From: Escherichia ruysiae
GTDB lineage: Bacteria; Pseudomonadota; Gammaproteobacteria; Enterobacterales; Enterobacteriaceae
Direction of reading: 5' to 3'
DNA: 64,000 nt
Assembly: GCF_031323975.1 (NCBI RefSeq)
Contig: NZ_JAVIWS010000001.1
Span: 2,728,001-2,792,000, forward strand
A program made the position numbers and the translations under genes. The notes under the pieces are model-generated. The model was not told where the DNA came from. It made no database searches and saw nothing but the letters and a program-made list of their open reading frames with translations. This document shows, in pieces, positions 53,729-62,892 of this stretch (positions are counted from its first letter, which is position 1; each line of letters opens with the position of its first letter).

Positions 53729-53738
53729 TTTATCGATC

Positions 53739-55709
53739 CTACGGATGGCGACGGTTCTCTTCATTCACCCAGATCCGCATTTCGCCCTCGCCACGGTTAG
53801 CCCAGCTAAACCACGGGATAAACGTCAGAGTTTGCGGCTGGCGTTTGGCTGGGGCATTGTCGTAATGCCACAACGGTTGCTGCTCTGGATTGCTCTGTTC
53901 AAGCCGATAACCAGGCGCCTGAATGAGGATTTTATGGCTGAATAATCCCTTGCCTTCGAATGTCGTAAACGGCGCATCGGCGGGTAGCCACAGATTATGT
54001 AATGACTCGCCGTTGTCGGCCTGCTCCAGACAATACACCAGCGGACCGCGCTGAATTGCTACTTTCCCAGCCACATGACGCACCAGCGGGTTGCCGTAAA
54101 CGCGACGCACTGGCATCGGCAGCGTCAGATTCAGCGTATCGCCTTCCTGCCATTCACGGGCTATATGCAGATAGCCTTTACGAATATCCTGCTCGACGAC
54201 TTCTCCATTCAATGTGACCTGTGGCTGCGTGCACCAGTCCGGCAGACGTAAAGCCAGGGTATGACGCACCGGCTGCGGAGATTCAACCGCAATCGTCACC
54301 TGTTCATGCCACGGATAGTTCCCGCTAACCCGCAGACGCAGCGTGCCATTTTCTACCGGCACTTCCATGCTGTTTCCTGCGTAGATGTTGATATACAACG
54401 CATCTTCACGCGGCGTGTAGAGATAATGACCAATCGAGGTTAGCACGCGGGCGATATTTGGCGGACAACAAGCGCAACCAAACCAACGCTGGCGGATCGG
54501 CTTAACGTGATCGTAGATATGGTTGAATTTCAGCGATTTTGGATGTACTTCCAGCGGATTCACATAGAAGAAATGTTTGCCATCCAGCGCCATGCCGCCG
54601 AGCACGGTGTTGTACAGTGCGCGCTCCATCACATCGGCATATTGACTGTCGCCTTCCATTTCCAGCATTCGCCGGGCGAACATCATCAGGCCGATGGAAG
54701 CACAACTTTCGGCGTAAACCGTGTCATTCGGCAGATCGTAATCACTGCTGAACGCCTCGCCGCTGCCCTGCGAGCCAATGCCGCCGGTAATATATAACTG
54801 ACGCTGGGCCATATTGTTCCACAGCCGCAGACAGTCCTGACGCTTGCTTTCATCGTGACTTAAACGCGCCAGATGTGCGACGCCAGTCATCAGGTAGACA
54901 AAGCGTACTGCATGGCCGATGGCGGTGTGCTGCTGTGCGATGGGCAAATGCGCCTGGCTGTAGGCTTTGTCTTTCACCATCCACGCCGGGCCGTAGGTGT
55001 GCCAGTGCGAGGTCTGCCCGCGCTTTTCATATTCCTGGTCGTAATAGTGTGGTTGCGCACCACGCTGTTCGACAAAATAGTTCGTCAGTGCCAGGTAGCG
55101 CGGCTCTTCGGTCACTTCATACAGACGCATCAGTGCCAGTTCAATTTCCGGGTGACCAGGGTAACCGTGTAACTTACTTTCATCTGGACCAAATACGCTG
55201 TCGATATGATCGGCCAGACGGCAAACCACTTCCAGCAAGCGCCGCTTGCCCGTGGCCTGGAAGAAGGCGACTCCAGCTTCAATCAGATGACCGGCGCAGT
55301 AAAGTTCATGACACTCCGCCAGATTGCTCCAGCGTTCTTCGGGTGCTTTTACCGTAAAGTAAGTATTGAGATAGCCGTCTTCGCATTGGGCGGAGGCGAT
55401 CAGTTCGATTACCTCGTCGGCGGTTTTTTCCAGTTCGGCGTCCGGCTTCTGGCACAGCGACCAGGCTACCGCTTCCAGCCATTTGGCGACGTCGCTGTCC
55501 TGAAACACCATCCCGTAAAATTCACCCTCCTGAAGTCCGGCGGCAATGCGAAAGTTTTCAATCGCATGGCTGGGTTCCGCTTCTGGGATACGATCGTTCA
55601 AGGCATCCCACTGATAAGGAATCACCACGTCGCGGACCAGTTGTTGGTACTGACCGAGGAACGGATCGCTGACCGTCAGTTTATGCAGATCGACTTCCGA
55701 AATGTTCAT
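53739..55709 (-). CDS. GH127 beta-L-arabinofuranosidase-family glycoside hydrolase
   Basis: A 656-aa cytoplasmic-looking enzyme (no signal peptide) with an (alpha/alpha)6 barrel and beta-sandwich C-terminus. The zinc/active-site residues of HypBA1 (Glu338, Cys340, Cys417, Cys418) have counterparts: Glu334 and Cys336 in YAESCASIG, and Cys414-Cys415 in GCACCPPN. It probably removes terminal beta-L-arabinofuranose. The start MNISEVDL at 55709 follows AAGGAGCACAAG. An upstream ATG eight codons earlier overlaps the transporter. It is downstream of the GPH transporter by 10 nt, so the two are co-transcribed. Confidence 0.87.
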   Translation of the reverse strand: MNISEVDLHKLTVSDPFLGQYQQLVRDVVIPYQWDALNDRIPEAEPSHAIENFRIAAGLQEGEFYGMVFQDSDVAKWLEAVAWSLCQKPDAELEKTADEVIELIASAQCEDGYLNTYFTVKAPEERWSNLAECHELYCAGHLIEAGVAFFQATGKRRLLEVVCRLADHIDSVFGPDESKLHGYPGHPEIELALMRLYEVTEEPRYLALTNYFVEQRGAQPHYYDQEYEKRGQTSHWHTYGPAWMVKDKAYSQAHLPIAQQHTAIGHAVRFVYLMTGVAHLARLSHDESKRQDCLRLWNNMAQRQLYITGGIGSQGSGEAFSSDYDLPNDTVYAESCASIGLMMFARRMLEMEGDSQYADVMERALYNTVLGGMALDGKHFFYVNPLEVHPKSLKFNHIYDHVKPIRQRWFGCACCPPNIARVLTSIGHYLYTPREDALYINIYAGNSMEVPVENGTLRLRVSGNYPWHEQVTIAVESPQPVRHTLALRLPDWCTQPQVTLNGEVVEQDIRKGYLHIAREWQEGDTLNLTLPMPVRRVYGNPLVRHVAGKVAIQRGPLVYCLEQADNGESLHNLWLPADAPFTTFEGKGLFSHKILIQAPGYRLEQSNPEQQPLWHYDNAPAKRQPQTLTFIPWFSWANRGEGEMRIWVNEENRRHP

Positions 55710-55719
55710 CTTGTGCTCC

Positions 55720-57120
55720 TTAAGGCTGTACATGACGCTGACGCAGGTCGGTAGCTATGCGTGACATCATAGGATTATTGAGTTTGCAAAAGCGGATCGC
55801 CCCTGCCAGCAGCAGGTGGAATAGCGCAGGCAGTAATGTTTCCATCGCCGCGATCCCGCCAAGCGAACTGGCGGTCTGGTTTTCCACGCCAGGCTGGTAG
55901 GCGACAAAAATAAACAGCAGGCTGATGATCCCGGCGCTGGAGGCCCAGGCCAGCTTGATGAAAAACAGATTGAAGGCGAAGTTCATGCCGGAAGAACGTA
56001 CGCGGGTTTTCCACTCGCCGTAGTCATCGGCAAAGGCCATCAATGAGAAGTGCAGTGGCAATGTGAAGCCAAGAATTACGCCATTACCGAGGATCACCGC
56101 CAGCCACAGCGTTTGATAAGCCGGGCCGGAGGGCAGGAACCACATCAACACCGCCAGCGCAGCGAGGAGCAGGTTGGTGTAGTAGTAAATTTTGACGGTA
56201 TCGAAACGCCGCGTTAACGGGCTGACAATCACCGAGCCGATAATGGAGGCGAAGGTGACCATGGTGAAGAACAGCGACGTGTAGCCCGTACTGCCTTGTA
56301 AGACGTAGGTAATGAAGTACATATACCCACCGCCGCGAATGTTAAAGACGTTAATCAGCAGGAAAGACATGACCAGCATCAGCAGCAGTTGGTCGTTGTT
56401 CCGCAGCCCGGCAAGATGTTCGCGCAGGGTAAATTTCCCCATTGTGGAGAGTGGCACCCGTTCACGAACCCAGAAAAAACAGCACAGGAACATCACCACG
56501 GCAATGGCGCACAGCACGCCGACGCCCAATTGATAGCCGCGCGCGGCATTACCCTGACCGAAGAGATCTACCATCCACGGTAAGCCTACCGAAACCAGAA
56601 ATCCCGCTACGCCACAGAGAACGAATCGCCAGGACTGGCAGGAGATCACTTCATTGTGGCGGGTGGTCATGGTGTTGATCAGCGCACAGTACGGTACGTT
56701 GATGGCTGTATAACCGACTGAAAGGAGCAGGTAAGTACCGAACGCCCAGGCGATTTTTACTCCCATGCTGGCATCTGGCACGGTGAACGTCAGGATGCCG
56801 ATAATGCCGATGGGAATGGCAATCCATAGCTGCCACGGACGAAAGCGCCCCCAGCGACTTTGCGTCCGGTCGGCAATGACGCCCATCACCGGGTCGGAGA
56901 TGGCATCAAACACGCGCAGTGCAATAAACAGCGTGCCAACCAGCGCCGGAGTTAATCCAAAAACGTCGGTGTAGAAAAAGGTGAGAAAATTCATGATCAG
57001 GCAAGTTATTACGGTGCCGCCTGCGTCACCCAGGCCGTAGCCTATTTTTTCCCGTACAGATAACGCATCGTCAATTTTACCTTTAGCGATATCAGCGGTA
57101 GTAATCGGTGTAGAGGTCAT
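55720..57120 (-). CDS. GPH-family glycoside/pentoside:cation symporter
   Basis: A 466-aa protein with 12 predicted membrane segments and the hallmark N-terminus [15 protein letters not shown]. The loop [17 protein letters not shown] (about 80-96) is diagnostic for MelB/XylP/YicJ-type transporters. It is first in a two-gene operon with the GH127 enzyme and probably imports an arabinose-containing oligosaccharide. The RBS GAGGAATAT precedes the start. It is divergent from the AraC regulator. Confidence 0.88.
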   Translation of the reverse strand: MTSTPITTADIAKGKIDDALSVREKIGYGLGDAGGTVITCLIMNFLTFFYTDVFGLTPALVGTLFIALRVFDAISDPVMGVIADRTQSRWGRFRPWQLWIAIPIGIIGILTFTVPDASMGVKIAWAFGTYLLLSVGYTAINVPYCALINTMTTRHNEVISCQSWRFVLCGVAGFLVSVGLPWMVDLFGQGNAARGYQLGVGVLCAIAVVMFLCCFFWVRERVPLSTMGKFTLREHLAGLRNNDQLLLMLVMSFLLINVFNIRGGGYMYFITYVLQGSTGYTSLFFTMVTFASIIGSVIVSPLTRRFDTVKIYYYTNLLLAALAVLMWFLPSGPAYQTLWLAVILGNGVILGFTLPLHFSLMAFADDYGEWKTRVRSSGMNFAFNLFFIKLAWASSAGIISLLFIFVAYQPGVENQTASSLGGIAAMETLLPALFHLLLAGAIRFCKLNNPMMSRIATDLRQRHVQP

Positions 57121-57345
57121 AGATATTCCTCGTGAATAGGGAGCAATTTTTAGTTTTATTGAAATGACCTGATTAATTCTGCCGTGAACGGGAATATCAA
57201 CAAGGCGAGAAAAGAGTAAAAAAAGGTGACGATTCCGACCTGAATTTAAAAGTGTGAAATGGATCAGGTGAAATTAATGTTTTTGATTAATAATCAAAAG
57301 GTAATGTGTTTAATCATTAATGAATAAGCGGGAAATTACATATCA
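57121..57345. promoter_or_regulatory. Divergent promoter region of transporter and AraC regulator
   Basis: 225 bp. A CRP-like site TGTGAAATGGATCAGG (57253-57268) has one good half. The AraC-type operator cannot be defined from one sequence. There is no gene. Confidence 0.45.
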
Positions 57346-58161
57346 ATGCTCGAATTATCCATGACGTTACCGATTAAAGTGCAAAATGGTGGATTATTTA
57401 TTTCCCGTGGCGTAGGGAGGCATCCTGCAAGGCGGCTGGAGTCATGGGAAATTATCTTTGTCGAAAAAGGTCGATTAACGATTCAGGAAGAAGAACGGAT
57501 ATTTCTGGTCGATGCGGGAGAGAGTTTATTACTCTGGCCGAACCGACAACATGTTGGGGTGGAGGATTTTCCCGCCGATCTCAAATTTTACTGGCTGCAT
57601 TTTGAGGTTAAAGCGCCGGACAACGACCCTCGCTGGCTTACTCATCTTAGCGTGCCGCAACAAACGAAGGTTGTCGATCCGCAGGCGCTGGTGGCCCTGT
57701 TTCGCCAGTTCTTAAGCGAACAGGAAAAGCATCAACGCACTCCGGCGCTGGAGTTTATTGTGCTGCTCATTTTGCAGCAGCTCACCCGTGACGCGCGTCT
57801 TGATGAACAGGCCGATGGCGCAGGCACCACCCTTGCCTGGAAAGCGCAGAAACTGATCCGCACGCAATATCATCGCCCGCTTTCTACGGCGCTTCTGGCC
57901 CGCGAGCTGTACTGCAATGCCGATTATCTTGGGCGCGTCTACCGGCGGGTGTTTCATCTGACGTTAACAGAAGCAATCCATCGCCAGCGGGTGCGCGAAG
58001 CCGAAAAGCTGTTAATTAGCGAAGCGCGATCGCTCACGGAAGTGGCGGCGTTGTGCGGGTTTAATGACGTTGGCTATTTCCGGCAGATTTTTCGCAAACA
58101 CACCGGTTTAACGCCAGCAGCGTGGAAGCGGCGTTACAGCAAGGAACATATCAATTCGTAG
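57346..58161 (+). CDS. AraC-family transcriptional regulator
   Basis: A 271-aa regulator with an N-terminal cupin sugar-sensing domain (about 10-110, with EIIFVEKGRLTI and WLHFEV) and a C-terminal AraC double HTH (about 168-265). The latter contains STALLARELYCNADYLGRVYRRVF and the signature VAALCGFNDVGYFRQIFRKHTGLTPAAWK. It probably activates the divergent transporter-GH127 operon. No strong RBS precedes the first ATG, and the second ATG at 57361 is possible. Confidence 0.88.
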   Translation: MLELSMTLPIKVQNGGLFISRGVGRHPARRLESWEIIFVEKGRLTIQEEERIFLVDAGESLLLWPNRQHVGVEDFPADLKFYWLHFEVKAPDNDPRWLTHLSVPQQTKVVDPQALVALFRQFLSEQEKHQRTPALEFIVLLILQQLTRDARLDEQADGAGTTLAWKAQKLIRTQYHRPLSTALLARELYCNADYLGRVYRRVFHLTLTEAIHRQRVREAEKLLISEARSLTEVAALCGFNDVGYFRQIFRKHTGLTPAAWKRRYSKEHINS

Positions 58162-58162
58162 T

Positions 58163-58184
58163 GCCGGGGCGATGAAGCCCCGGC
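58163..58184. terminator. Bidirectional terminator between araC-type gene and sgbE
   Basis: GCCGGGGC-GATGAA-GCCCCGGC, a perfect 8-bp G+C-rich stem two bases after the regulator stop and nine before the sgbE stop. Confidence 0.75.
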
Positions 58185-58192
58185 GTGAGGGA

Positions 58193-58888
58193 TTACTGCC
58201 CATAATAGGCATTGGCCCCATGCTTACGCAGGTAGTGCTTATCTAACAGTTCGTTTTGCATGGCAGGAAGCTGCGGCGCGAGCTGGCGCGAGAACAGCCC
58301 CATATACGCGCACTCTTCCAGCACCACGGCATTATGTACCGCGTCAGTGGCGTTTTTCCCCCATACGAACGGGCCGTGAGAATGCACCAGTATCGCCGGG
58401 ATTTGTGCTGGACTCCTGCCGCGCTCTTCGAAGGTTTTAATGATCACTTCGCCAGTCTGGTATTCATACTCGCCGTTGATCTCCTCTGCGGTCATCTGAC
58501 GCGTGCAGGGGATCGCACCGTAAAAATAGTCAGCGTGAGTCGTGCCCCAGGCAGGGAGATCAATCCCGGCCTGTGACCAGATGGTGGCGTGGCGCGAGTG
58601 GGTATGCACAATACCGCCAATTTCTGCATAGCGACGGTAGAGCGCCAGATGCGTTGGCGTGTCGGAAGAGGGCTTTTTGCTACCTTCCACCACCTTACCG
58701 CTGGCTATTTCCACCACCACCATATCGTCGGCGGTCATCACGTCGTACTCGACGCCGGAAGGCTTGATTACCATCCATTGCCGCGTTTCGTCTACCGCGC
58801 TGACATTGCCCCAGGTGAATGTCACCAGATGGTGAGCGGGAAGCGCCAGATTCGCCGCCAGCACTTCGGCTTTCAGTTGCTCTAACAT
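58193..58888 (-). CDS. sgbE: L-ribulose-5-phosphate 4-epimerase SgbE
   Basis: A 231-aa class II aldolase-family epimerase converting L-ribulose-5-phosphate to D-xylulose-5-phosphate. Zinc His residues lie in [10 protein letters not shown] (about 95-104) with a further His in [11 protein letters not shown] (about 167-177). It overlaps sgbU by seven nt and is last gene of the yia operon. AraD and UlaF are paralogues, and operon context identifies this one. Confidence 0.93.
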   Translation of the reverse strand: MLEQLKAEVLAANLALPAHHLVTFTWGNVSAVDETRQWMVIKPSGVEYDVMTADDMVVVEIASGKVVEGSKKPSSDTPTHLALYRRYAEIGGIVHTHSRHATIWSQAGIDLPAWGTTHADYFYGAIPCTRQMTAEEINGEYEYQTGEVIIKTFEERGRSPAQIPAILVHSHGPFVWGKNATDAVHNAVVLEECAYMGLFSRQLAPQLPAMQNELLDKHYLRKHGANAYYGQ

Positions 58889-59742
58889 ACGAAACCCGCC
58901 TCCTGCATACGCGCTTCAATCCAGCGCCGTGCCTGAATAATCTCCAGCACCGGCTCATTGGCTTTTTCTGTCCACATCTCAATCAGGAATGAACCGCGAT
59001 AATTCAGTTCATGCAGCGTTTTAAAGATGCCAACGAAATCGACGCAGCCTTCGCCAAACGGTACATCACGGAACTGGCCAGGACTCTGGTCGGTTACGGG
59101 TTGAGTGTCTTTCAGGTGAATAGCCGCGATGCGGTCAATGCCCAGTTTCAGTTCGGCGGGAACATCATTGCCCCAGGCGCTGAGGTTGCCGACATCCGGG
59201 TAAACGGTGAACCACGGCGAGGCGAGCATCTCGTCCCATTTTTTCCATTTGCTGATGGAGTTCATAAACGCGGTGTCCATAATCTCCACCGCCAGCATCA
59301 CTTGCGATGCCGCCGCCTGTTCAACAGCCCACGCCAGCCCTTCAGCAAAACGTTGCTGGGTGCCTTCGTCATGCTCTTCGTAATAGACGTCGTAGCCCGC
59401 CAGTTGAATAGTGCGAATGCCGAGATCGCGCGCCAGACGAATCGCTTTACTCATGATTTCCCGCGCCCGTTCGCGCACCGCCTCGTCCCGGCTGCCAAAG
59501 GGAAAACGACGATGGGCAGACAGACACATTGACGGAATGGAGACACCCGTTTCGATCATCGCAGTGACCAGCGAAGCACGTTGTGCGGCGCTCCAGTCAA
59601 GACGTGAGAGCCGTTCGTCGGTTTCATCCACCGACATTTCGACAAAATCAAAACCACAGCTTTTTGCCAGCACCAGCCGCTCCGGCCAGGAGAGATCTTT
59701 CGCCAGCGCCTTTTCATAAATCCCTAACGGATGACTACGCAC
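58882..59742 (-). CDS. sgbU: L-xylulose-5-phosphate (L-ribulose-5-P) 3-epimerase SgbU
   Basis: A 286-aa TIM-barrel epimerase, paralogue of UlaE. Likely metal ligands are Glu in LAVEIMD, Asp in YPDVGN, His in IHLKD and Glu in LIEMW. A GTG start at 59742, preceded by GGGGAGGTGC, gives exactly the K-12 length. In-frame ATGs further upstream lie inside sgbH. It overlaps sgbH by eight nt. Confidence 0.93.
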   Translation of the reverse strand: MRSHPLGIYEKALAKDLSWPERLVLAKSCGFDFVEMSVDETDERLSRLDWSAAQRASLVTAMIETGVSIPSMCLSAHRRFPFGSRDEAVRERAREIMSKAIRLARDLGIRTIQLAGYDVYYEEHDEGTQQRFAEGLAWAVEQAAASQVMLAVEIMDTAFMNSISKWKKWDEMLASPWFTVYPDVGNLSAWGNDVPAELKLGIDRIAAIHLKDTQPVTDQSPGQFRDVPFGEGCVDFVGIFKTLHELNYRGSFLIEMWTEKANEPVLEIIQARRWIEARMQEAGFVC

Positions 59743-60397
59743 GAGCACCTCCCCAGATTGTGTCAATTTGTGCATGAAAATCAGCGGCAACCTGCGCTGG
59801 ATTGGTAGCGCCCGCCAGTGCGCGCCCGGCAATAAACGCTTTCACGCGGATATCTTTAAACAGCGGCAGGTCAGCAGGGGTAATCCCGCCAGTAATGGAA
59901 AGCTCAAGGCCGATATCAGAAAGCGCCTTCATACGCGCCAGATCCGCCTCGCCCCACTGCTGCCCGCTGGCCTGCGCGTCGCGACCACGATGATAAATCG
60001 CCTGCCGCACGCCAATACGATGCCAGTTACGTGCGTCGTCCAGTGTCCAGTTGCCGAACAGCTCTATCTGGATTTCACCGCCGCAGCGTTGCGCCATCGC
60101 GTGGCCTTTTTCCACCGTGGCGAGCGGCGCGGCGCAGATGATGGTCATCCAGTTGGCGCCCGCGCCAAACGCCTGTTGCGCGAGCGTCTCACCGGCATCA
60201 GCGACCTTCCAGTCAGCGACGATGATTTTGTCCGGGCACTGTTCACGCAAGGCTTTCACCGCGCCAAGCCCTTCGTTTAAACAGAGAATGGTGCCCGCTT
60301 CGACGATATCGACACTGTCCTTTAACAGCGTCACGTCGCGCTGCGCGGCTTCAAGTGATGAGTGGTCGAGAGCCAGTTGCAGAAGTGGTCTGCTCAT
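59735..60397 (-). CDS. sgbH: 3-keto-L-gulonate-6-phosphate decarboxylase SgbH
   Basis: A 220-aa OMP-decarboxylase-suprafamily enzyme that decarboxylates 3-keto-L-gulonate-6-P to L-xylulose-5-P. Active-site elements include LALDHSS (about 8-14), [10 protein letters not shown] (about 60-69, the D-x-K-x-x-D arrangement) and GGITPAD. It is paralogous to UlaD. It overlaps lyxK by four nt. Confidence 0.94.
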   Translation of the reverse strand: MSRPLLQLALDHSSLEAAQRDVTLLKDSVDIVEAGTILCLNEGLGAVKALREQCPDKIIVADWKVADAGETLAQQAFGAGANWMTIICAAPLATVEKGHAMAQRCGGEIQIELFGNWTLDDARNWHRIGVRQAIYHRGRDAQASGQQWGEADLARMKALSDIGLELSITGGITPADLPLFKDIRVKAFIAGRALAGATNPAQVAADFHAQIDTIWGGARA

Positions 60398-61890
60398 AAT
60401 GTGTGTTCCTTAATGCGGGTGTGATAACCCTGGAGTGCGGCAATGAGTTGCTGATAGCGTTGATATTTTTGCTGGTAATGCTGATGAGCGGTCATGTCCG
60501 GCAGCAATGTGCGTACCGGATGTTGCAAGTCGCGCTGGGCTTCGCTGAAGTTGTGATATACGCCCGTGCCGACGCGGGCAGCGAGCGCCGCGCCAAAGCA
60601 TCCCGTTTCTTCCACCTGCGGCAGCTCGATACGCAGACCGCTGACGTCTGCCAGCATTTGCATCCAGACATCGGAGTGCGCAGGACCGCCAGTCACGCGC
60701 AGGGTGTGAACAGCGGTAAAACGTTCACGCATCCGGTTGAGGTGGGTCATGTGGCTGAACACCACGCCTTCATAAATGGCCTGCAACAGGTGCGCACGGG
60801 TGTGAATGGCCTGCATCCCGTAGAAACCGCTGGTCATCTCAAGTCCGGCGTTGGTGCCGTACAGGAACGGCAGGAAAAACAGATCGCCTCTGGCTTTCGG
60901 CAAGCTGGCAACGGCCTGATTAATCTCAGCAAAAGAGATTTCTCCCCACTGCGCGGTAAACCATTCGAGATTGCCGGAAGAGGTAGGGCTGGCTTCGTGA
61001 ACGATAAATTGACCGTCATTAACATAGCGACCATAGACATACGGATGCGCTTCACCGTCACGTAAACCGCTGGTTATGCCGCTGGTCACCGCCCAGGTTC
61101 CCATTACCGCATTGAGGGTGGATTCGTCTTCGATCCCGGCACAAAGTGCGGTGGAAACCACATCAAACAGGCCGCCGACAACGGGCGTACCCGCTTGCAG
61201 ACCGGTCAGTGCGGCTGTCTGAGCGGTGATCCCCCCGCAGATTTCGGCAGATCCAACAACAGGCGGCAGGGCGTGATTGATTTCACCGATCCCCAGGCAA
61301 TCGGTGAGGCACGGATCATATTCCCCACGACTCATGTTGTAGAGATTGGACTCAGAAATATTGCTCTCTTCACAACCTTTGACGCCGGTTAAACACCAGC
61401 GCAGGTAGTCGTGCGTCATCATCACGCAGCCAATTTGCGCGTAGCGTTCCGGTTCGTGCTCTTTCAGCCAGCGTAACAGCGACACCGGATGCCCGGTCCA
61501 CAAGGTTTGTCGGGTCAGCGGGTAGAGTTTTTCCGGGATGCCATCTTCCTGCCAGCAACGAACGATTTCTATCGCCCGGCGGTCAGAGGACAAAATGGCG
61601 TTACCGAGCGGTTTGTCGTTTTTATCCAGCAAAAACAAACCCTTTCCCTGTGCGGAGATACCGATACCCACTATTTGTTCCCCGCTAACGCCAGAATGAG
61701 TAAGCAGGGCGCGAATGACAGCCATGCAGCATTGCCACAGTTCTGCCATATCGCGCTCTGCCCAGCCTGGCTGCGGGCTTAATGCGCACAGCGGCAGGCG
61801 CTGCACGCCCGCCTCCCGGCCTTCGCGGTCATACAGCCCGGCTTTCAGCCAGCTACCACCACAATCTAACCCCAGCCAGTATTGCGTCAT
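60394..61890 (-). CDS. lyxK: L-xylulose kinase LyxK
   Basis: A 498-aa FGGY-family kinase. The N-terminal phosphate-binding GLDCGGSWLKAGLYD (8-22) and the C-terminal VTGGPAHSDVWMQMLADV signature (about 400-417) are intact. It phosphorylates L-xylulose and, in K-12, 3-keto-L-gulonate. It sits three nt after yiaO. Confidence 0.94.
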   Translation of the reverse strand: MTQYWLGLDCGGSWLKAGLYDREGREAGVQRLPLCALSPQPGWAERDMAELWQCCMAVIRALLTHSGVSGEQIVGIGISAQGKGLFLLDKNDKPLGNAILSSDRRAIEIVRCWQEDGIPEKLYPLTRQTLWTGHPVSLLRWLKEHEPERYAQIGCVMMTHDYLRWCLTGVKGCEESNISESNLYNMSRGEYDPCLTDCLGIGEINHALPPVVGSAEICGGITAQTAALTGLQAGTPVVGGLFDVVSTALCAGIEDESTLNAVMGTWAVTSGITSGLRDGEAHPYVYGRYVNDGQFIVHEASPTSSGNLEWFTAQWGEISFAEINQAVASLPKARGDLFFLPFLYGTNAGLEMTSGFYGMQAIHTRAHLLQAIYEGVVFSHMTHLNRMRERFTAVHTLRVTGGPAHSDVWMQMLADVSGLRIELPQVEETGCFGAALAARVGTGVYHNFSEAQRDLQHPVRTLLPDMTAHQHYQQKYQRYQQLIAALQGYHTRIKEHTL

Positions 61891-61893
61891 GGT

Positions 61894-62880
61894 TTATTGC
61901 ACCTCATCCACGGCTTTCAGCAGATCAGCGCCCTGCGGAACATCTTTAACAAACATGTCGCGAACCTGATTACCCAGCGCGTCGCTAAAGGCTTTGCGGT
62001 CGAGATCGGTAATCACTTCCACGCCCGCGTCTTTCATGCCGTCGATGATTTTTTGCTGATCTTCGGCGACCAGTTTGCGCTGGTAGTTACCCGCTTCTTG
62101 CGCAGATGAGATCAGTGCCTGCTGGAACTCTGGGGTTAAGCCATCAAACTTCGCTTTGTTGATTACCACCAGAAGCGGGGAATAGGCGTGGTGCGTCAGA
62201 GAAAGGTACTTCTGCACTTCATAAAATTTTGCTGACCAGACGACGTTGATCGGGTGTTCCTGAGCGTCGATAGTGCGGGTTTCCAGCCCGGTATAGACTT
62301 CGGCAAACGGCATCGGGATCGGGTTAGCGCCAAAAACTTTGAATGCGGCAATATTCATTGGGCTATTGTTGGTACGGATCTTCAGCCCTTTCAGGTCGGT
62401 AGGCGTTTTAACCGGTGCACGCGAGTTGGTGACATCGCGCCAGCCGTTTTCCCAGTAAGCCAGCACTTTCAGTCCCTTACTTTCAAGGGAGACTTTCAGG
62501 TCATCCCCGACTTTGCCGTCGAGCGTTTTATGCGCGTGAGCGGTATCGCGGAACAGGAAAGGGACATCGAGCAGGTTGATGACGGGCGAGAGTCCCGTAA
62601 AGTTATTGGAGCCAGACATCTCCATATCAATAGTGCCGCCGCGCACGCCGCTGATCATCGCCTGCGCATTACCGAGGGTGCTATCCGGGAACAGTTTTAA
62701 TTTCAGTTCGCCTTTGGTTTTTTCCTGTAATAATTCATTGAATTTTTTCGCCGCAATATGTTGCGAGTCGGTTTGCGAGGTTTCATAACCGAAACGTAAT
62801 GATTGTGCCGCCAGAGAAGATGTGCTGAACGCCGCCACTCCGGCAAATAATAAAGCGTAGGTTACAGAACGTAATTTCAT
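61894..62880 (-). CDS. yiaO: TRAP transporter periplasmic binding protein YiaO
   Basis: A 328-aa DctP-family solute receptor with a Sec signal peptide (YALLFAGVAAFSTSSLAAQ, cleavage near 25). The carboxylate-binding Arg motif is KIRTNNSP (about 168-175). It binds 2,3-diketo-L-gulonate for the YiaMNO transporter in K-12. It is 12 nt after yiaN. Confidence 0.94.
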   Translation of the reverse strand: MKLRSVTYALLFAGVAAFSTSSLAAQSLRFGYETSQTDSQHIAAKKFNELLQEKTKGELKLKLFPDSTLGNAQAMISGVRGGTIDMEMSGSNNFTGLSPVINLLDVPFLFRDTAHAHKTLDGKVGDDLKVSLESKGLKVLAYWENGWRDVTNSRAPVKTPTDLKGLKIRTNNSPMNIAAFKVFGANPIPMPFAEVYTGLETRTIDAQEHPINVVWSAKFYEVQKYLSLTHHAYSPLLVVINKAKFDGLTPEFQQALISSAQEAGNYQRKLVAEDQQKIIDGMKDAGVEVITDLDRKAFSDALGNQVRDMFVKDVPQGADLLKAVDEVQ

Positions 62881-62892
62881 TATGATTTCCTT

